This document shows positions 53,244-61,147 of a stretch of 64,000 nucleotides of DNA, in pieces; the first letter of the stretch is position 1; each line of letters starts with the position of its first letter. The stretch spans positions 434,001-498,000 of the forward strand of contig CBDEGK010000004.1 of assembly GCA_965237855.1 (NCBI GenBank), read 5' to 3'. Below the pieces are notes generated by a model. It saw only the letters and a program-made list of their open reading frames with translations. It did no database searches and was not told where the DNA came from. Source of the DNA: CBDEGK01 sp965237855. GTDB lineage: Bacteria; Pseudomonadota; Gammaproteobacteria; Pseudomonadales; Halieaceae. The position numbers were made by a program, and so were the translations under genes.

Positions 53244-54545
53244 ATGAAGAAACAGGGCCTCCATAACTTATACCAACAAGACCCCGTACGCGCCGACGAG
53301 CGGGTATTTGGTCGCCGTTGCGACCCACTCAGCCGACGCGGATTTTTATCTGGACTTGGCACTATGTCAGCCCTACTCGGCGCCGAGGTCGTGTTTGGCC
53401 GTTTTATGCCAGCGGGTCTTATCCCGGCCGCATGGGCGGAGGAAACGTCACCCTTTCTCATTCCGGGTAAAGATCCGGGTCTGATCGTGCTCAATGACCG
53501 GCCAGTAAATGCCGAGACACCGCCACACCTGCTCGATGATGCCGTCACCCCCGCCGACAAGTTGTTTGTTCGCAACAATGGCATCGTGCCGGCATCCATC
53601 GACGTGGACAGCTGGCGACTGCTCATTGATGGCGAGGCAGTGACGACTTCGAAGCAATATTCAATCGCCGAGCTCAAGCAACAGTTCAAACACCACAGCT
53701 ATCAGCTCACCATAGAGTGCGGTGGCAATGGCCGCGCTGAATTCAATCCGCCGGCCCGGGGCAACCAGTGGACTACAGGCGCCATAGGCTGCCCGAAGTG
53801 GACCGGCGTACGCCTGGCCGATGTACTCAGAGATTGCGGCATCAAGGAAAATGCCGTCTATATCGGTTACTACGGCGCCGATATTCATCTCAGCGGCAAC
53901 CCGAACAAGACGGTAATTTCCCGGGGCGTACCCATGGCCAAGGCGCTGGAAGGAGAAAGCCTGATCGCCTGGGCTATGAATGATGAAGACCTTCCCCTCA
54001 TGAATGGCCATCCCCTGCGCTTGGTTATTGGCGGCTGGCCGGCCTCTACCTCGGGCAAATGGTTGAATCGCATCAGTATTCGCGATCGCGAACACGATGG
54101 GCCCAAGATGGGTGGATATTCCTACCGGGTACCCTGTGAGCCAGCTGTGCCGGGTGCGGAAGTGGCCGAGGATGAGATGTGCATTATCGAATCCATGCCG
54201 GTGAAATCCCTGGTGACCTATCCCAAATCCGGGCTTGTGCACAAAATCGATGACAAACTCGCCGTACGGGGGCAAGCCTGGGCTGGTGATTTATCAGTGC
54301 AGACAGTGCACGCGTCCATCGACTTCGGCCAAACCTGGCACAAAACCCGACTCAGCAAACCTGCGAATCGTCTGGCCTGGCAACAGTGGTCGACGCTGCT
54401 AGCGTTCCCGCAAAAGGGCTATTACGAGATCTGGGCACAGGCGACCGACAGCCAGGGGCGCGCCCAACCCATGGTGGTTCCCGGCTGGAACCCGCGCGGC
54501 TATCTGAACAACGCCTGCCATAGGGTGGCGGTGAAAGTTGTTTAG
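53244..54545 (+). CDS. Tat-exported molybdopterin sulfite dehydrogenase-like oxidoreductase
   Basis: 433 residues. A twin-arginine signal (LSRRGFLSGLG, about 25-35) is followed by the sulfite-oxidase molybdopterin fold with the Mo-ligand Cys in LTIECGGNGRAEF and the RGVP block, and a C-terminal dimerisation domain (about 310-430). The closest well-known family is SorA sulfite:cytochrome c oxidoreductase, and the next gene encodes a small c-type cytochrome like SorB. A ribosome site (GGGAG) precedes the ATG. Substrate other than sulfite cannot be excluded. Confidence 0.9.
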   Translation: MKKQGLHNLYQQDPVRADERVFGRRCDPLSRRGFLSGLGTMSALLGAEVVFGRFMPAGLIPAAWAEETSPFLIPGKDPGLIVLNDRPVNAETPPHLLDDAVTPADKLFVRNNGIVPASIDVDSWRLLIDGEAVTTSKQYSIAELKQQFKHHSYQLTIECGGNGRAEFNPPARGNQWTTGAIGCPKWTGVRLADVLRDCGIKENAVYIGYYGADIHLSGNPNKTVISRGVPMAKALEGESLIAWAMNDEDLPLMNGHPLRLVIGGWPASTSGKWLNRISIRDREHDGPKMGGYSYRVPCEPAVPGAEVAEDEMCIIESMPVKSLVTYPKSGLVHKIDDKLAVRGQAWAGDLSVQTVHASIDFGQTWHKTRLSKPANRLAWQQWSTLLAFPQKGYYEIWAQATDSQGRAQPMVVPGWNPRGYLNNACHRVAVKVV

Positions 54546-54852
54546 TGTCCGAACAGGACTGATCCTGCTGCTATTAACTGGCACGGTAAACGCTGCTGAG
54601 ACAGGCTCGATATTGGCGGTGGATACCGGTTATGAAGAAGTCGAAAAGCAGTGCACAGTCTGCCACTCAGCACGACTGATTACCCAGAACCGCAGTGACC
54701 GCGAAGGCTGGCAAGAAATGATTCGCTGGATGCAGGAAACTCAAGGGCTATGGGCACTGGGGGATGCAGAGCCGGTTATTCTCGACTACCTCGCAAAGAA
54801 TTACGGCCCGATGAAGACTGGTCGACGAAAGCCACTGAACGTTGAGTTTTAG
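54538..54852 (+). CDS. Small monoheme cytochrome c, probable electron acceptor of the molybdoenzyme
   Basis: 104 residues. A signal peptide (MFSVRTGLILLLLTGTVNAAE) precedes a single heme site CTVCH (about 39-43). Met within EMIRWMQ is a possible axial ligand. Start is TTG 54538, overlapping the upstream gene by 8 nt, so the two are translationally coupled. Resembles SorB in position. Its stop codon overlaps the left copy of an 18-bp inverted repeat. Confidence 0.85.
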   Translation: MFSVRTGLILLLLTGTVNAAETGSILAVDTGYEEVEKQCTVCHSARLITQNRSDREGWQEMIRWMQETQGLWALGDAEPVILDYLAKNYGPMKTGRRKPLNVEF

Positions 54853-54868
54853 AAGAAAAGGGGGCAGA
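54851..54868 (+). repeat. Left copy of an 18-bp inverted repeat bracketing a 2.4-kb segment
   Basis: AGAAGAAAAGGGGGCAGA. Its inverse complement with a single mismatch lies at 57207-57224, beyond the TPR-glycosyltransferase gene. Confidence 0.8.
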
Positions 54869-54904
54869 ACCCTTTACCGATTTTTCTATAAATGCTTAGG
54901 GAGT

Positions 54905-55000
54905 GAATTGGGTTTCGGCGAACCCCTGCGGGTTCTGCAGTGTACCAATGAGAATGCCGCACAAGCCCGTGCCTACGATACTTTGGCTAAACTCAGGGGA
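54905..55000 (+). pseudogene. Chimeric remnant of a second rep helicase gene
   Basis: The reading ELGFGEPLRVLQCTNENA matches Rep residues around 308-325 (nt 52116-52169 of this window) and continues without a break as AQARAYDTLAKLRG, matching the last residues of Rep (AQARANDTLAGLKE, about 53139). Over the first 54 bases about 11 differ from the local rep, nearly all at third codon positions. The rest of the helicase is absent. Confidence 0.75.
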
Positions 55001-55091
55001 TTCGTCACGCAATCAGACTTGCGATCACGCACTGTAGTGACGCATGCTGCGCTCTCACTCCGCCTGCAGCCCGGAAACAATATCAATTCCA

Positions 55092-57185
55092 ATGAGCAAC
55101 AAGCTTACATCCGAAGAGCTGTCTGACCAAGCGCTTACCCACTTGAAGGCGGGCGAATTTAGCGAGGCCGCGGATAGTTTGCTCGGGGCGCTCGACCACA
55201 GTCCGGATTCTGCACAGACCTGGTTTCGGCTGGGTGAAGCTTATCGACTTGGGAACAAGTTGAAGCGGGCCGAAAACAGTTTCCTAAAGGCTTTGCAACT
55301 CAATCCTCAGCTGACAGAACCAAGGTTTAGATTGGCGATGATTTATGCCAGATCTCATCGTCTTGCAGCAGCGCTCGGCCTCATGAATCAAGTTCTTAAA
55401 TCTGCCCCGAAAAATCTGGCCGCCATGAGCCTGGCCAGCGAGTTTGAACTGGCATTGGGAAACTATGAAGCTTCAATCGCTTTGAGGAAAAGAATTTTCA
55501 TTCAACGTCCACAGGATGGTGGGACGGCACTCGGCATTGCCAGCGCCTATCTCCTCTCGGGAAATTTTGAGGACGGCTGGCGCTGGTACGAGAGGCGATT
55601 CTTGGGGCGCACACCACACTACGTCCACCACGAACAATTGAGGGCTTGGGCAGGTGAGAATCTTGACGGGAAAACAATCCTGGTCACCGGCGAGCAGGGA
55701 TTAGGCGATCTCATAAACTTCATCCGCTACCTGCTCGAACTCAAAACTCTCTACACCTGCAAGTTACTGTTTGCATGCAGCAAAAAGTATAGAGAGCTGT
55801 TCCGGGGCGTTGAGTTCATTGACCAACTGTTGGAAGAAGCCTCAGAGGGCGTCTACGCAGATTACAGCGTCGCCCTGTCTAGCTTGCCCGGTGTACTCGG
55901 CCACAGCTGGGGAGATTTGCCCGCAAGTATTGATTTTCTAGCTGCCAATCCGGCAAGTGTCGACTATTGGAGGGCGCGTTTAGAGCACTCTGATTCATTC
56001 AAGATTGGAATCGCCTGGCAAGGCAACCCAAACTTTGGTAATGATCACAACAGAAGCTTCCCCCTGCGCGCACTCTGGCCATTGTTAACCATGAAGGGAT
56101 TTGAATTCGTGGTACTGCAGAAGGGGCCGGGTACAGAACAAATACCCGCGCTGACATCCACCTTTCCCTTCTTTGACCTGGGGCAGACGTTAGACACCGA
56201 CGAAGTTCCCTTCTCCGATACACGAGCCATCCTGGAATCTCTTGATCTTGTCATTAGCTGTGACACTTCCGTCGCCCATATCGCCGGTAGTCGCAACACC
56301 GAAATCTGGCTGGCGCTCACAGCTCACAAGCCAGACTGGCGCTGGGGCACGGCCGAGGGATACTCCCACTGGTATCCCCACCTCAAAATCTATCGACAGG
56401 AACGCATGGGTGACTGGGAGGCGCTATTTTCCCGCATCGCAAAAGACCTGGTGAAGGCAAGTGGGAAAGTCACACCACGCTCACCCGCGGACTTTAAATT
56501 GCAAGAGAACGAGGAGAGTTATACCAATTTCGTGAGGCACGGACTCATGACTTCTTTGAAGTCTGGCGGCAATATCTACCGCTCCCTAGTGGCCTATGGT
56601 GAATTCGCTCAAGAGTCTCTGACGCTGCTCAGCGCGCTGATTCCCGCGGGCAGTACCGTGTTGGAAGTCAACGCCCACATTGGCGAACATACCCTGGGCT
56701 TGGCCCGGCTAGTGGGCCCCCATGGGGAGCTTTCGGCGTACGAACAGCGCCAGGCGCTATTTGAATTATTGAAGTCCAATATCTCTCTCAATAATTTGAA
56801 CAATACCATTTGTCAAAAACGAGCCCTTGCATCCGCCAATGATTCAATCGATTCCTTGAGCCTTCAAAGCCTTTCGCTCATCAAGATTACATCCGACGGC
56901 AAGGAACTGGATGTCATTGCTGGTGCCCGACACACAATTGAGCGCTGCCGACCACTGATCTATCTTTCAGACGCTGCCAGAACCTCGCAGAACAAACTGG
57001 TAGAGCATCTGGAACGGCAGGGTTACGTTTTTTTTGTACATCGAATAGCACTCTATCCGACCAAGAACTTTTTCAACAACCCAATTAACATTTTTGGCAG
57101 CCAAGAACTTGTCAATATTCTTGCCATGCCAAGCCAGTCAGCTGATTTGCTGGAGCCCTATCACGGACTCGAAAGGATCGAATAA
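55092..57185 (+). CDS. TPR protein with glycosyltransferase-9-like and FkbM-like methyltransferase domains
   Basis: 697 residues. TPR units cover about 1-185 (ALTHLKAGEFSEAADSLLGAL, AQTWFRLGEAYRLGNKLKRA), then comes a GT9/heptosyltransferase-like region (about 190-460: GEQGLGDLINFIRYL, GIAWQGNPNFGNDHNRSFPL, VISCDTSVAHIAGS), and a C-terminal region (about 500-680) like FkbM methyltransferases, with the SAM loop altered to LEVNAHIGEHTL and LIKITSDGKELDVIAGA. Probably a glycan- or protein-glycosylation enzyme, with a methyltransferase part that may be inactive. ATG 55092 is chosen; an in-frame ATG at 55044 lies in rep-remnant flank. Looks AT-richer than its neighbours. Confidence 0.8.
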   Translation: MSNKLTSEELSDQALTHLKAGEFSEAADSLLGALDHSPDSAQTWFRLGEAYRLGNKLKRAENSFLKALQLNPQLTEPRFRLAMIYARSHRLAAALGLMNQVLKSAPKNLAAMSLASEFELALGNYEASIALRKRIFIQRPQDGGTALGIASAYLLSGNFEDGWRWYERRFLGRTPHYVHHEQLRAWAGENLDGKTILVTGEQGLGDLINFIRYLLELKTLYTCKLLFACSKKYRELFRGVEFIDQLLEEASEGVYADYSVALSSLPGVLGHSWGDLPASIDFLAANPASVDYWRARLEHSDSFKIGIAWQGNPNFGNDHNRSFPLRALWPLLTMKGFEFVVLQKGPGTEQIPALTSTFPFFDLGQTLDTDEVPFSDTRAILESLDLVISCDTSVAHIAGSRNTEIWLALTAHKPDWRWGTAEGYSHWYPHLKIYRQERMGDWEALFSRIAKDLVKASGKVTPRSPADFKLQENEESYTNFVRHGLMTSLKSGGNIYRSLVAYGEFAQESLTLLSALIPAGSTVLEVNAHIGEHTLGLARLVGPHGELSAYEQRQALFELLKSNISLNNLNNTICQKRALASANDSIDSLSLQSLSLIKITSDGKELDVIAGARHTIERCRPLIYLSDAARTSQNKLVEHLERQGYVFFVHRIALYPTKNFFNNPINIFGSQELVNILAMPSQSADLLEPYHGLERIE

Positions 57186-57206
57186 CGGAGGTCAGTATAA
57201 AAGGAG

Positions 57207-57224
57207 TCTGGCCCCTTTTCTTCT
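57207..57224 (-). repeat. Right copy of the 18-bp inverted repeat
   Basis: The complement reads AGAAGAAAAGGGGCCAGA, identical to 54851-54868 except for one base. It ends exactly at the feoB stop codon (57224-57226). Confidence 0.8.
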
Positions 57225-59053
57225 TATGTGAAGAGGATGGCGAAGTTATAGACCAGTAGCGCGGCGCCGTACGCCGCCACGCAGTAGGCCATAAACATCT
57301 TCACCGCCAGGCTGTTGGATTGAGCTTCCTTGGACAGGATTGCCAGCGTCGACACGCACATGAGGGCGATGGCAAAGAAAACCAACAGTGACAGACCCGA
57401 AGCCACACTCAAGCCACTGGCCTGAATCTGGTCTACCAGGGGCACCATGTTTTCCTCCGCGCCCTCAATCCCGAACATGGTACCGAGGGTGCCGACGAAG
57501 ACTTCGCGAGCCAGGAATGAGGTCATCACCGCCACCCCGTAGCGCCAGTCCAACCCCAGCGGGGCAAACACCGGTTCTATAAACTCGCCTAGTTGTCCCA
57601 GCCAGGAAGCACTCAGGTCGGCACCGTAATTGGGGAAATAACCAAGCAACCAGATCACCACCGACACCGTGAAAATAATCTTGCCGGCCTTGGTGACGAA
57701 GTGTTTGCAACGGTTCCAGGCATTGCGCACCAGCGGCTGCCAGGCCGGCACCCGGTACGGAGGCATTTCCAGCACGAAGGGCAGGTCGTTATAGCCGTCG
57801 GCACTGGTGCGAGATACCAGGCCCGTTACCAGCAGGCCGCACATCATGCCAAAGAAATAAATGATGAACATGGCCAAGCCCTGAAGTCCCACGAGGCCAC
57901 CAAGGGCGGTGGTCTGGGGAATAAAGGCGGCAATAATCAGGGTATACACCGGCAACCTGGCCGAGCACGGCATCAACGGAATCGCCATGTAGGTGAGCAG
58001 ACGCTTTTTCGGCGAGTCGATGGAGCGCGCCGCGTAGATGGCGGGAATGGCACAGGCGACACCGGACAACATGGGTATAAAACTCTTGCCCGTCAGGCCG
58101 AAAATTTTCAGCGGTTTGTGGCAGATCACAGCGGCCCGGGCCATGTAGCCCGAATCTTCGAGAATACCGATGATGAAGGTCAGCACAAAGATCTGCGGTA
58201 CAAACACCAGGAACGCGCCGATACCACTGAATAGGGCATCGGCGGTAAAATCGCGCACGATCGGGTTGCCGATCGCCGGCACCACCACGTCAGACAACAT
58301 GCCCAACAGGCTCTCCACCGCGTCCATAGCTGGTGCCGCCCAGGTGAAAATAGACTGGAACAGCAGGTACATGATGGCGAAAAAGGCGAACCCGCCCAGG
58401 CCTGTATGCAGGAAAAAGCCATCGAGGCGTTCCTGTGATTTGATCAGGATATCGCCCTTGGGGCCGAAGCGTCGCGACAACTGGTGGGCAGTGCCCCGCA
58501 GCAGCTCGTCGGGTGATTGCGCCAGGCCTGTATTACTAGGCTTCGTGGTGCGATTAGCCTGGAGCCGCTCAATCAGTGCCTCGATGCCCTGGCCGGAGCG
58601 GGCCGAGATAGGCAAAACCGGGGCGTGAACCTCCCGCGACAAGCCCTCCAGGTCAACACTGATGTCGTGCTTGTCCAGCACATCCATCATATTGGCCAGC
58701 ACTGTCACATGCTTGCCGTGACGCTCACCCTCGCGAATCACCTGCAAGGTGAAGTAGAGACTCTTTTCCAGGCGGGTCACATCGATCAGGCACAACACCT
58801 GGGTGACCTCGGGATCATCCAATGCCGCTTTGAAGTAACCGACGGCCACCTCTTCTTCACCAGAGATAGGCTGCAGCGAATAGGTGCCGGGAAAATCCAC
58901 CAGGGTGGTGTCGTCCAGGGCCTGCATGTAGCCGGAAGCTATATCGACGGTGATTCCCGGGAAATTGGCGACCTTCTGGTGCATACCGGTGAGGCGATTG
59001 AACAGCAGGCTCTTGCCGGAATTCGGGCTGCCAATGAGGATAATTTTACTCAT
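57224..59053 (-). CDS. feoB: Ferrous iron transporter FeoB
   Basis: 609 residues, shorter than E. coli FeoB (773). An N-terminal GTPase domain carries G1 GSPNSGKSLLFNRLTG, G2 and G3 (VDFPGTYSL) and G4-like residues, followed by about eight to ten membrane helices with the two Gate motifs (IPMLSGVACAIPAIYAARSI and AIPLMPCSARLPVYTLII, with the conserved Cys). It imports Fe2+. Its ATG overlaps the feoA stop by 8 nt. Confidence 0.95.
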   Translation of the reverse strand: MSKIILIGSPNSGKSLLFNRLTGMHQKVANFPGITVDIASGYMQALDDTTLVDFPGTYSLQPISGEEEVAVGYFKAALDDPEVTQVLCLIDVTRLEKSLYFTLQVIREGERHGKHVTVLANMMDVLDKHDISVDLEGLSREVHAPVLPISARSGQGIEALIERLQANRTTKPSNTGLAQSPDELLRGTAHQLSRRFGPKGDILIKSQERLDGFFLHTGLGGFAFFAIMYLLFQSIFTWAAPAMDAVESLLGMLSDVVVPAIGNPIVRDFTADALFSGIGAFLVFVPQIFVLTFIIGILEDSGYMARAAVICHKPLKIFGLTGKSFIPMLSGVACAIPAIYAARSIDSPKKRLLTYMAIPLMPCSARLPVYTLIIAAFIPQTTALGGLVGLQGLAMFIIYFFGMMCGLLVTGLVSRTSADGYNDLPFVLEMPPYRVPAWQPLVRNAWNRCKHFVTKAGKIIFTVSVVIWLLGYFPNYGADLSASWLGQLGEFIEPVFAPLGLDWRYGVAVMTSFLAREVFVGTLGTMFGIEGAEENMVPLVDQIQASGLSVASGLSLLVFFAIALMCVSTLAILSKEAQSNSLAVKMFMAYCVAAYGAALLVYNFAILFT

Positions 59054-59297
59054 CGAGGAGGGTCACCAGGATATGGTCAGCAACTTCATCATCGAGGGAG
59101 AACATTGTATTGCTGACCCGAAACACCTTGGGGGCCCCCATCGCAGGTGCCTGCAGGCAGTACACCTCTTCACCGGGATGAAAACCCAGCTCCATCATGC
59201 GCACACGATAGCTCTCCGCCAACGTTGTGTCATAGGCGTTGATACGGCATTTCTGGCCCGCTCGCAGGGACCACAAGGATTGCGTTGTCGTGTTCAC
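59046..59297 (-). CDS. feoA: Ferrous iron transport protein FeoA
   Basis: 83 residues with an SH3-like fold (LRAGQKCRINAYDTTLAESY, MELGFHPGEEVYCLQAP). It regulates FeoB GTP hydrolysis or assembly. First gene of feoAB, with a palindromic Fur-like site upstream. Confidence 0.93.
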   Translation of the reverse strand: MNTTTQSLWSLRAGQKCRINAYDTTLAESYRVRMMELGFHPGEEVYCLQAPAMGAPKVFRVSNTMFSLDDEVADHILVTLLDE

Positions 59298-59375
59298 ATC
59301 AGTCCTTCCACTAGTGCGCCGAAGAACTGTCGGCTCCGAATCTAGCTGAAACAGGCGCTGATGTTAGGCTAATCG

Positions 59376-59398
59376 CAAATAAGAATCAATCTTATTTG
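59376..59398 (-). promoter_or_regulatory. Putative Fur operator of feoAB
   Basis: A palindrome with perfect 9-bp arms CAAATAAGA (59376-59384) and TCTTATTTG (59390-59398) around ATCAA, about 80 nt upstream of the feoA start. It is AT-rich and related to Fur box half-sites (AATGATAAT-like) but not an exact match. Location and symmetry make iron-dependent repression plausible. Confidence 0.5.
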
Positions 59399-59423
59399 AC
59401 ATCTTGCGCGTTAGTGGTTCCGA

Positions 59424-59846
59424 TCAACCGATGTCCGGCATTTCCTCGAACCGGCCCGTATTCTCCAAGGCCGGCAGCCACGAGACCTGCGACTTGCAAA
59501 ACAGCTCGAACAACGGCGTCAACTGGGGGAACTGATCCGCTGAGGCTATTCGAAGCGAGATAAAAGGATCGTCCTTGTCTGAACCCATTGGCAACGAACA
59601 CAGATGGGTGCCACATTCGCCACAAAAGGCCATGGTGCGCACCTTGCCACTGTCAGCGGTCTTATCAAAGCGCTTGGGTGTTCCTGACAAAAATTCAAAA
59701 TTACCCGGTTCAATCAGCGTCGACATACGAAAGGCGGAGCCACTGAATATCTGGCAATCGCGACAGTGGCAAATGCCTATGCGGGTCTCATCTATCTCTG
59801 CCCGATAAGTAATTGCACGACAAAAACATCCACCAGTGATTTTCAT
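59424..59846 (-). CDS. GFA-family (glutathione-dependent formaldehyde-activating) protein
   Basis: 140 residues. The Cys pattern of the GFA zinc fold is complete: GGCFCRAITY, GICHCRDCQIFSG and AFCGECGTHLC. The true substrate of most GFA proteins is unknown, and the Gfa name need not imply glutathione or formaldehyde. It lies between feoA (divergent promoter side) and a c5 cytochrome gene. Confidence 0.9.
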   Translation of the reverse strand: MKITGGCFCRAITYRAEIDETRIGICHCRDCQIFSGSAFRMSTLIEPGNFEFLSGTPKRFDKTADSGKVRTMAFCGECGTHLCSLPMGSDKDDPFISLRIASADQFPQLTPLFELFCKSQVSWLPALENTGRFEEMPDIG

Positions 59847-59872
59847 CTACGGAAGCCTCCCGTAATTCAGGT

Positions 59873-59898
59873 AAAAAAATGCCGCGACAAACGCGGCA
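59873..59898 (-). terminator. Rho-independent terminator for the c5-type cytochrome gene
   Basis: A 7-bp perfect stem TGCCGCG (59880-59886) / CGCGGCA (59892-59898) with loop ACAAA, followed on the minus strand by a run of T (complement of the A run at 59873-59879). It lies after the cytochrome gene and before the GFA gene. Confidence 0.85.
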
Positions 59899-59903
59899 CT
59901 CGT

Positions 59904-59955
59904 ATCAAGGGGTCAGACCTCTTGAAATTTGGTTCAAGAGGTCTGACCCCTTGAT
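59904..59955. repeat. Perfect 23-bp inverted repeat containing an AAGGGGTCAGACC motif
   Basis: Arms 59904-59926 and 59933-59955 are exact inverse complements around the 6-nt loop ATTTGG. Each arm contains AAGGGGTCAGACCTCTTGAA. It is longer than a normal terminator and stands between the cytochrome gene's stop and its terminator hairpin. Confidence 0.9.
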
Positions 59956-59964
59956 CCTTAGCGC

Positions 59965-60393
59965 TTACTTGCTGCCAGCTACCATGAAATCGACGGCCGC
60001 ATTCACCTCTTCGTCAGAGCAATTCATGCAGCCACCCTTGGCGATCATGCCGGTGCCAGCAAGGCCATTGATGCCACTGTCGTAGAGTACATCCATACCC
60101 TTGGCAATCCGATCCGCCCAGGCCGCCGTATCACCCAGCAGCGGTGCACCACCAGCGCCGGTGGCGTGACAGGCCATACAAGCGGCATTGTAGACATCCT
60201 CACCAGAGCGGGGGCCAGCACTGGTCGCCACGGCAGCGCCACCACAGCTGTCATCACCCACTAGGCAAACCTCGCCATGGGGCTTGATGCGCTCTTCAAT
60301 TTCAGCGCGCTGAGAATCGTTCAGCGCATAAGCAGACATGCTGATCGCAGCGATGGATAGTAGTGACGCCAGCATTTTGAAAGTCTTGCTCAC
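59965..60393 (-). CDS. Cytochrome c5-type protein
   Basis: 142 residues. A signal peptide (MSKTFKMLASLLSIAAISMSAYA) precedes a single heme site CMACH (about 91-95). A second Cys pair in GGCMNCSDEEVNAAVDFM is the c5-specific disulfide. A short N-terminal region (IKPHGEVCLVGDDSCGG) adds two more Cys. The GTG at 60393 is chosen because GAGGAA lies 8 nt upstream; the frame is open to 60501. Periplasmic electron carrier. Confidence 0.88.
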   Translation of the reverse strand: MSKTFKMLASLLSIAAISMSAYALNDSQRAEIEERIKPHGEVCLVGDDSCGGAAVATSAGPRSGEDVYNAACMACHATGAGGAPLLGDTAAWADRIAKGMDVLYDSGINGLAGTGMIAKGGCMNCSDEEVNAAVDFMVAGSK

Positions 60394-60526
60394 GATAATT
60401 CCTCGTTCACTCGTTCTTGGGGGGCGCATTATAGCCAGATTCGGGGGTATCGGGAACTGGCAACACTGGCAATTTACCGCCGCCCTGCCTACCATTCTCA
60501 CCTCAGATCAAAATAAGGCAACCCCG

Positions 60527-61147
60527 ATGAAACTGTACACCTTTCCAGCGGCCCCCAACGCCCGCCGCCTGCACCTGTTCATGGACTACAAGGGCATCCA
60601 GCTAGAGACCCAAGAGGTGGACATGGGCTCCCTGCAACAGCACGAAGAACCCTATGCCAGCATGAACCCCCTGCGCACGGTCCCCTCGCTGATGCTGGAC
60701 GATGGCACCCTGATTACCGAAGTGGTAGGCATGGTGGACTACCTGGAATCAACTTACCCAGACAAGCCCTTGTTTGGCAGCAATGCCCAGGAGCGGGCCA
60801 TGGTGATCAACTACAACCACTGGCTAAGCACGGCGGCGTTCATGCCGGTGGCCAATATGTTTCGCAACAGATCGAAGGGCTTTGTAGGGCGTGCGGTGAC
60901 CGGATCATTGAAAGTGGAGCAAATTCCCGACCTGGCAGAGCGGGGGAAATTACAACTGGATGACTTCTGGCCACGCATAGAGAAACGCCTGGGTGAATCC
61001 ACCTGGGTGGCCGGCGATTTCTTCAGCTTTGCCGATATCGACCTGTTCGTCTGTATCGAATTCTGTGGCTGGGTAAAACAAAGCATCCCTGAGGATGCCC
61101 CTAATGTGAAAGCCTGGCACGAACGTGCCAGCGCTGAACTCGGCTAG
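60527..61147 (+). CDS. Glutathione S-transferase family protein
   Basis: 206 residues. A thioredoxin-fold N-terminal domain (MKLYTFPAAPNARRLHLFM, PLRTVPSLMLDDGTLITEV with the cis-Pro and glutathione-binding Glu) and an all-helical C-terminal domain with FADIDLFV. Chosen start ATG 60527 has AAGG upstream; the open frame extends further to 60338. It converges on the beta-helix cytochrome gene with a 4-nt overlap. Substrate unknown. Confidence 0.9.
   Translation: MKLYTFPAAPNARRLHLFMDYKGIQLETQEVDMGSLQQHEEPYASMNPLRTVPSLMLDDGTLITEVVGMVDYLESTYPDKPLFGSNAQERAMVINYNHWLSTAAFMPVANMFRNRSKGFVGRAVTGSLKVEQIPDLAERGKLQLDDFWPRIEKRLGESTWVAGDFFSFADIDLFVCIEFCGWVKQSIPEDAPNVKAWHERASAELG

Noticed and set aside
54842..55126. 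94-codon open frame downstream of the small cytochrome
   Set aside because: It begins in the cytochrome tail and consists mainly of the rep remnant; treated as a pseudogene fragment, not a gene.
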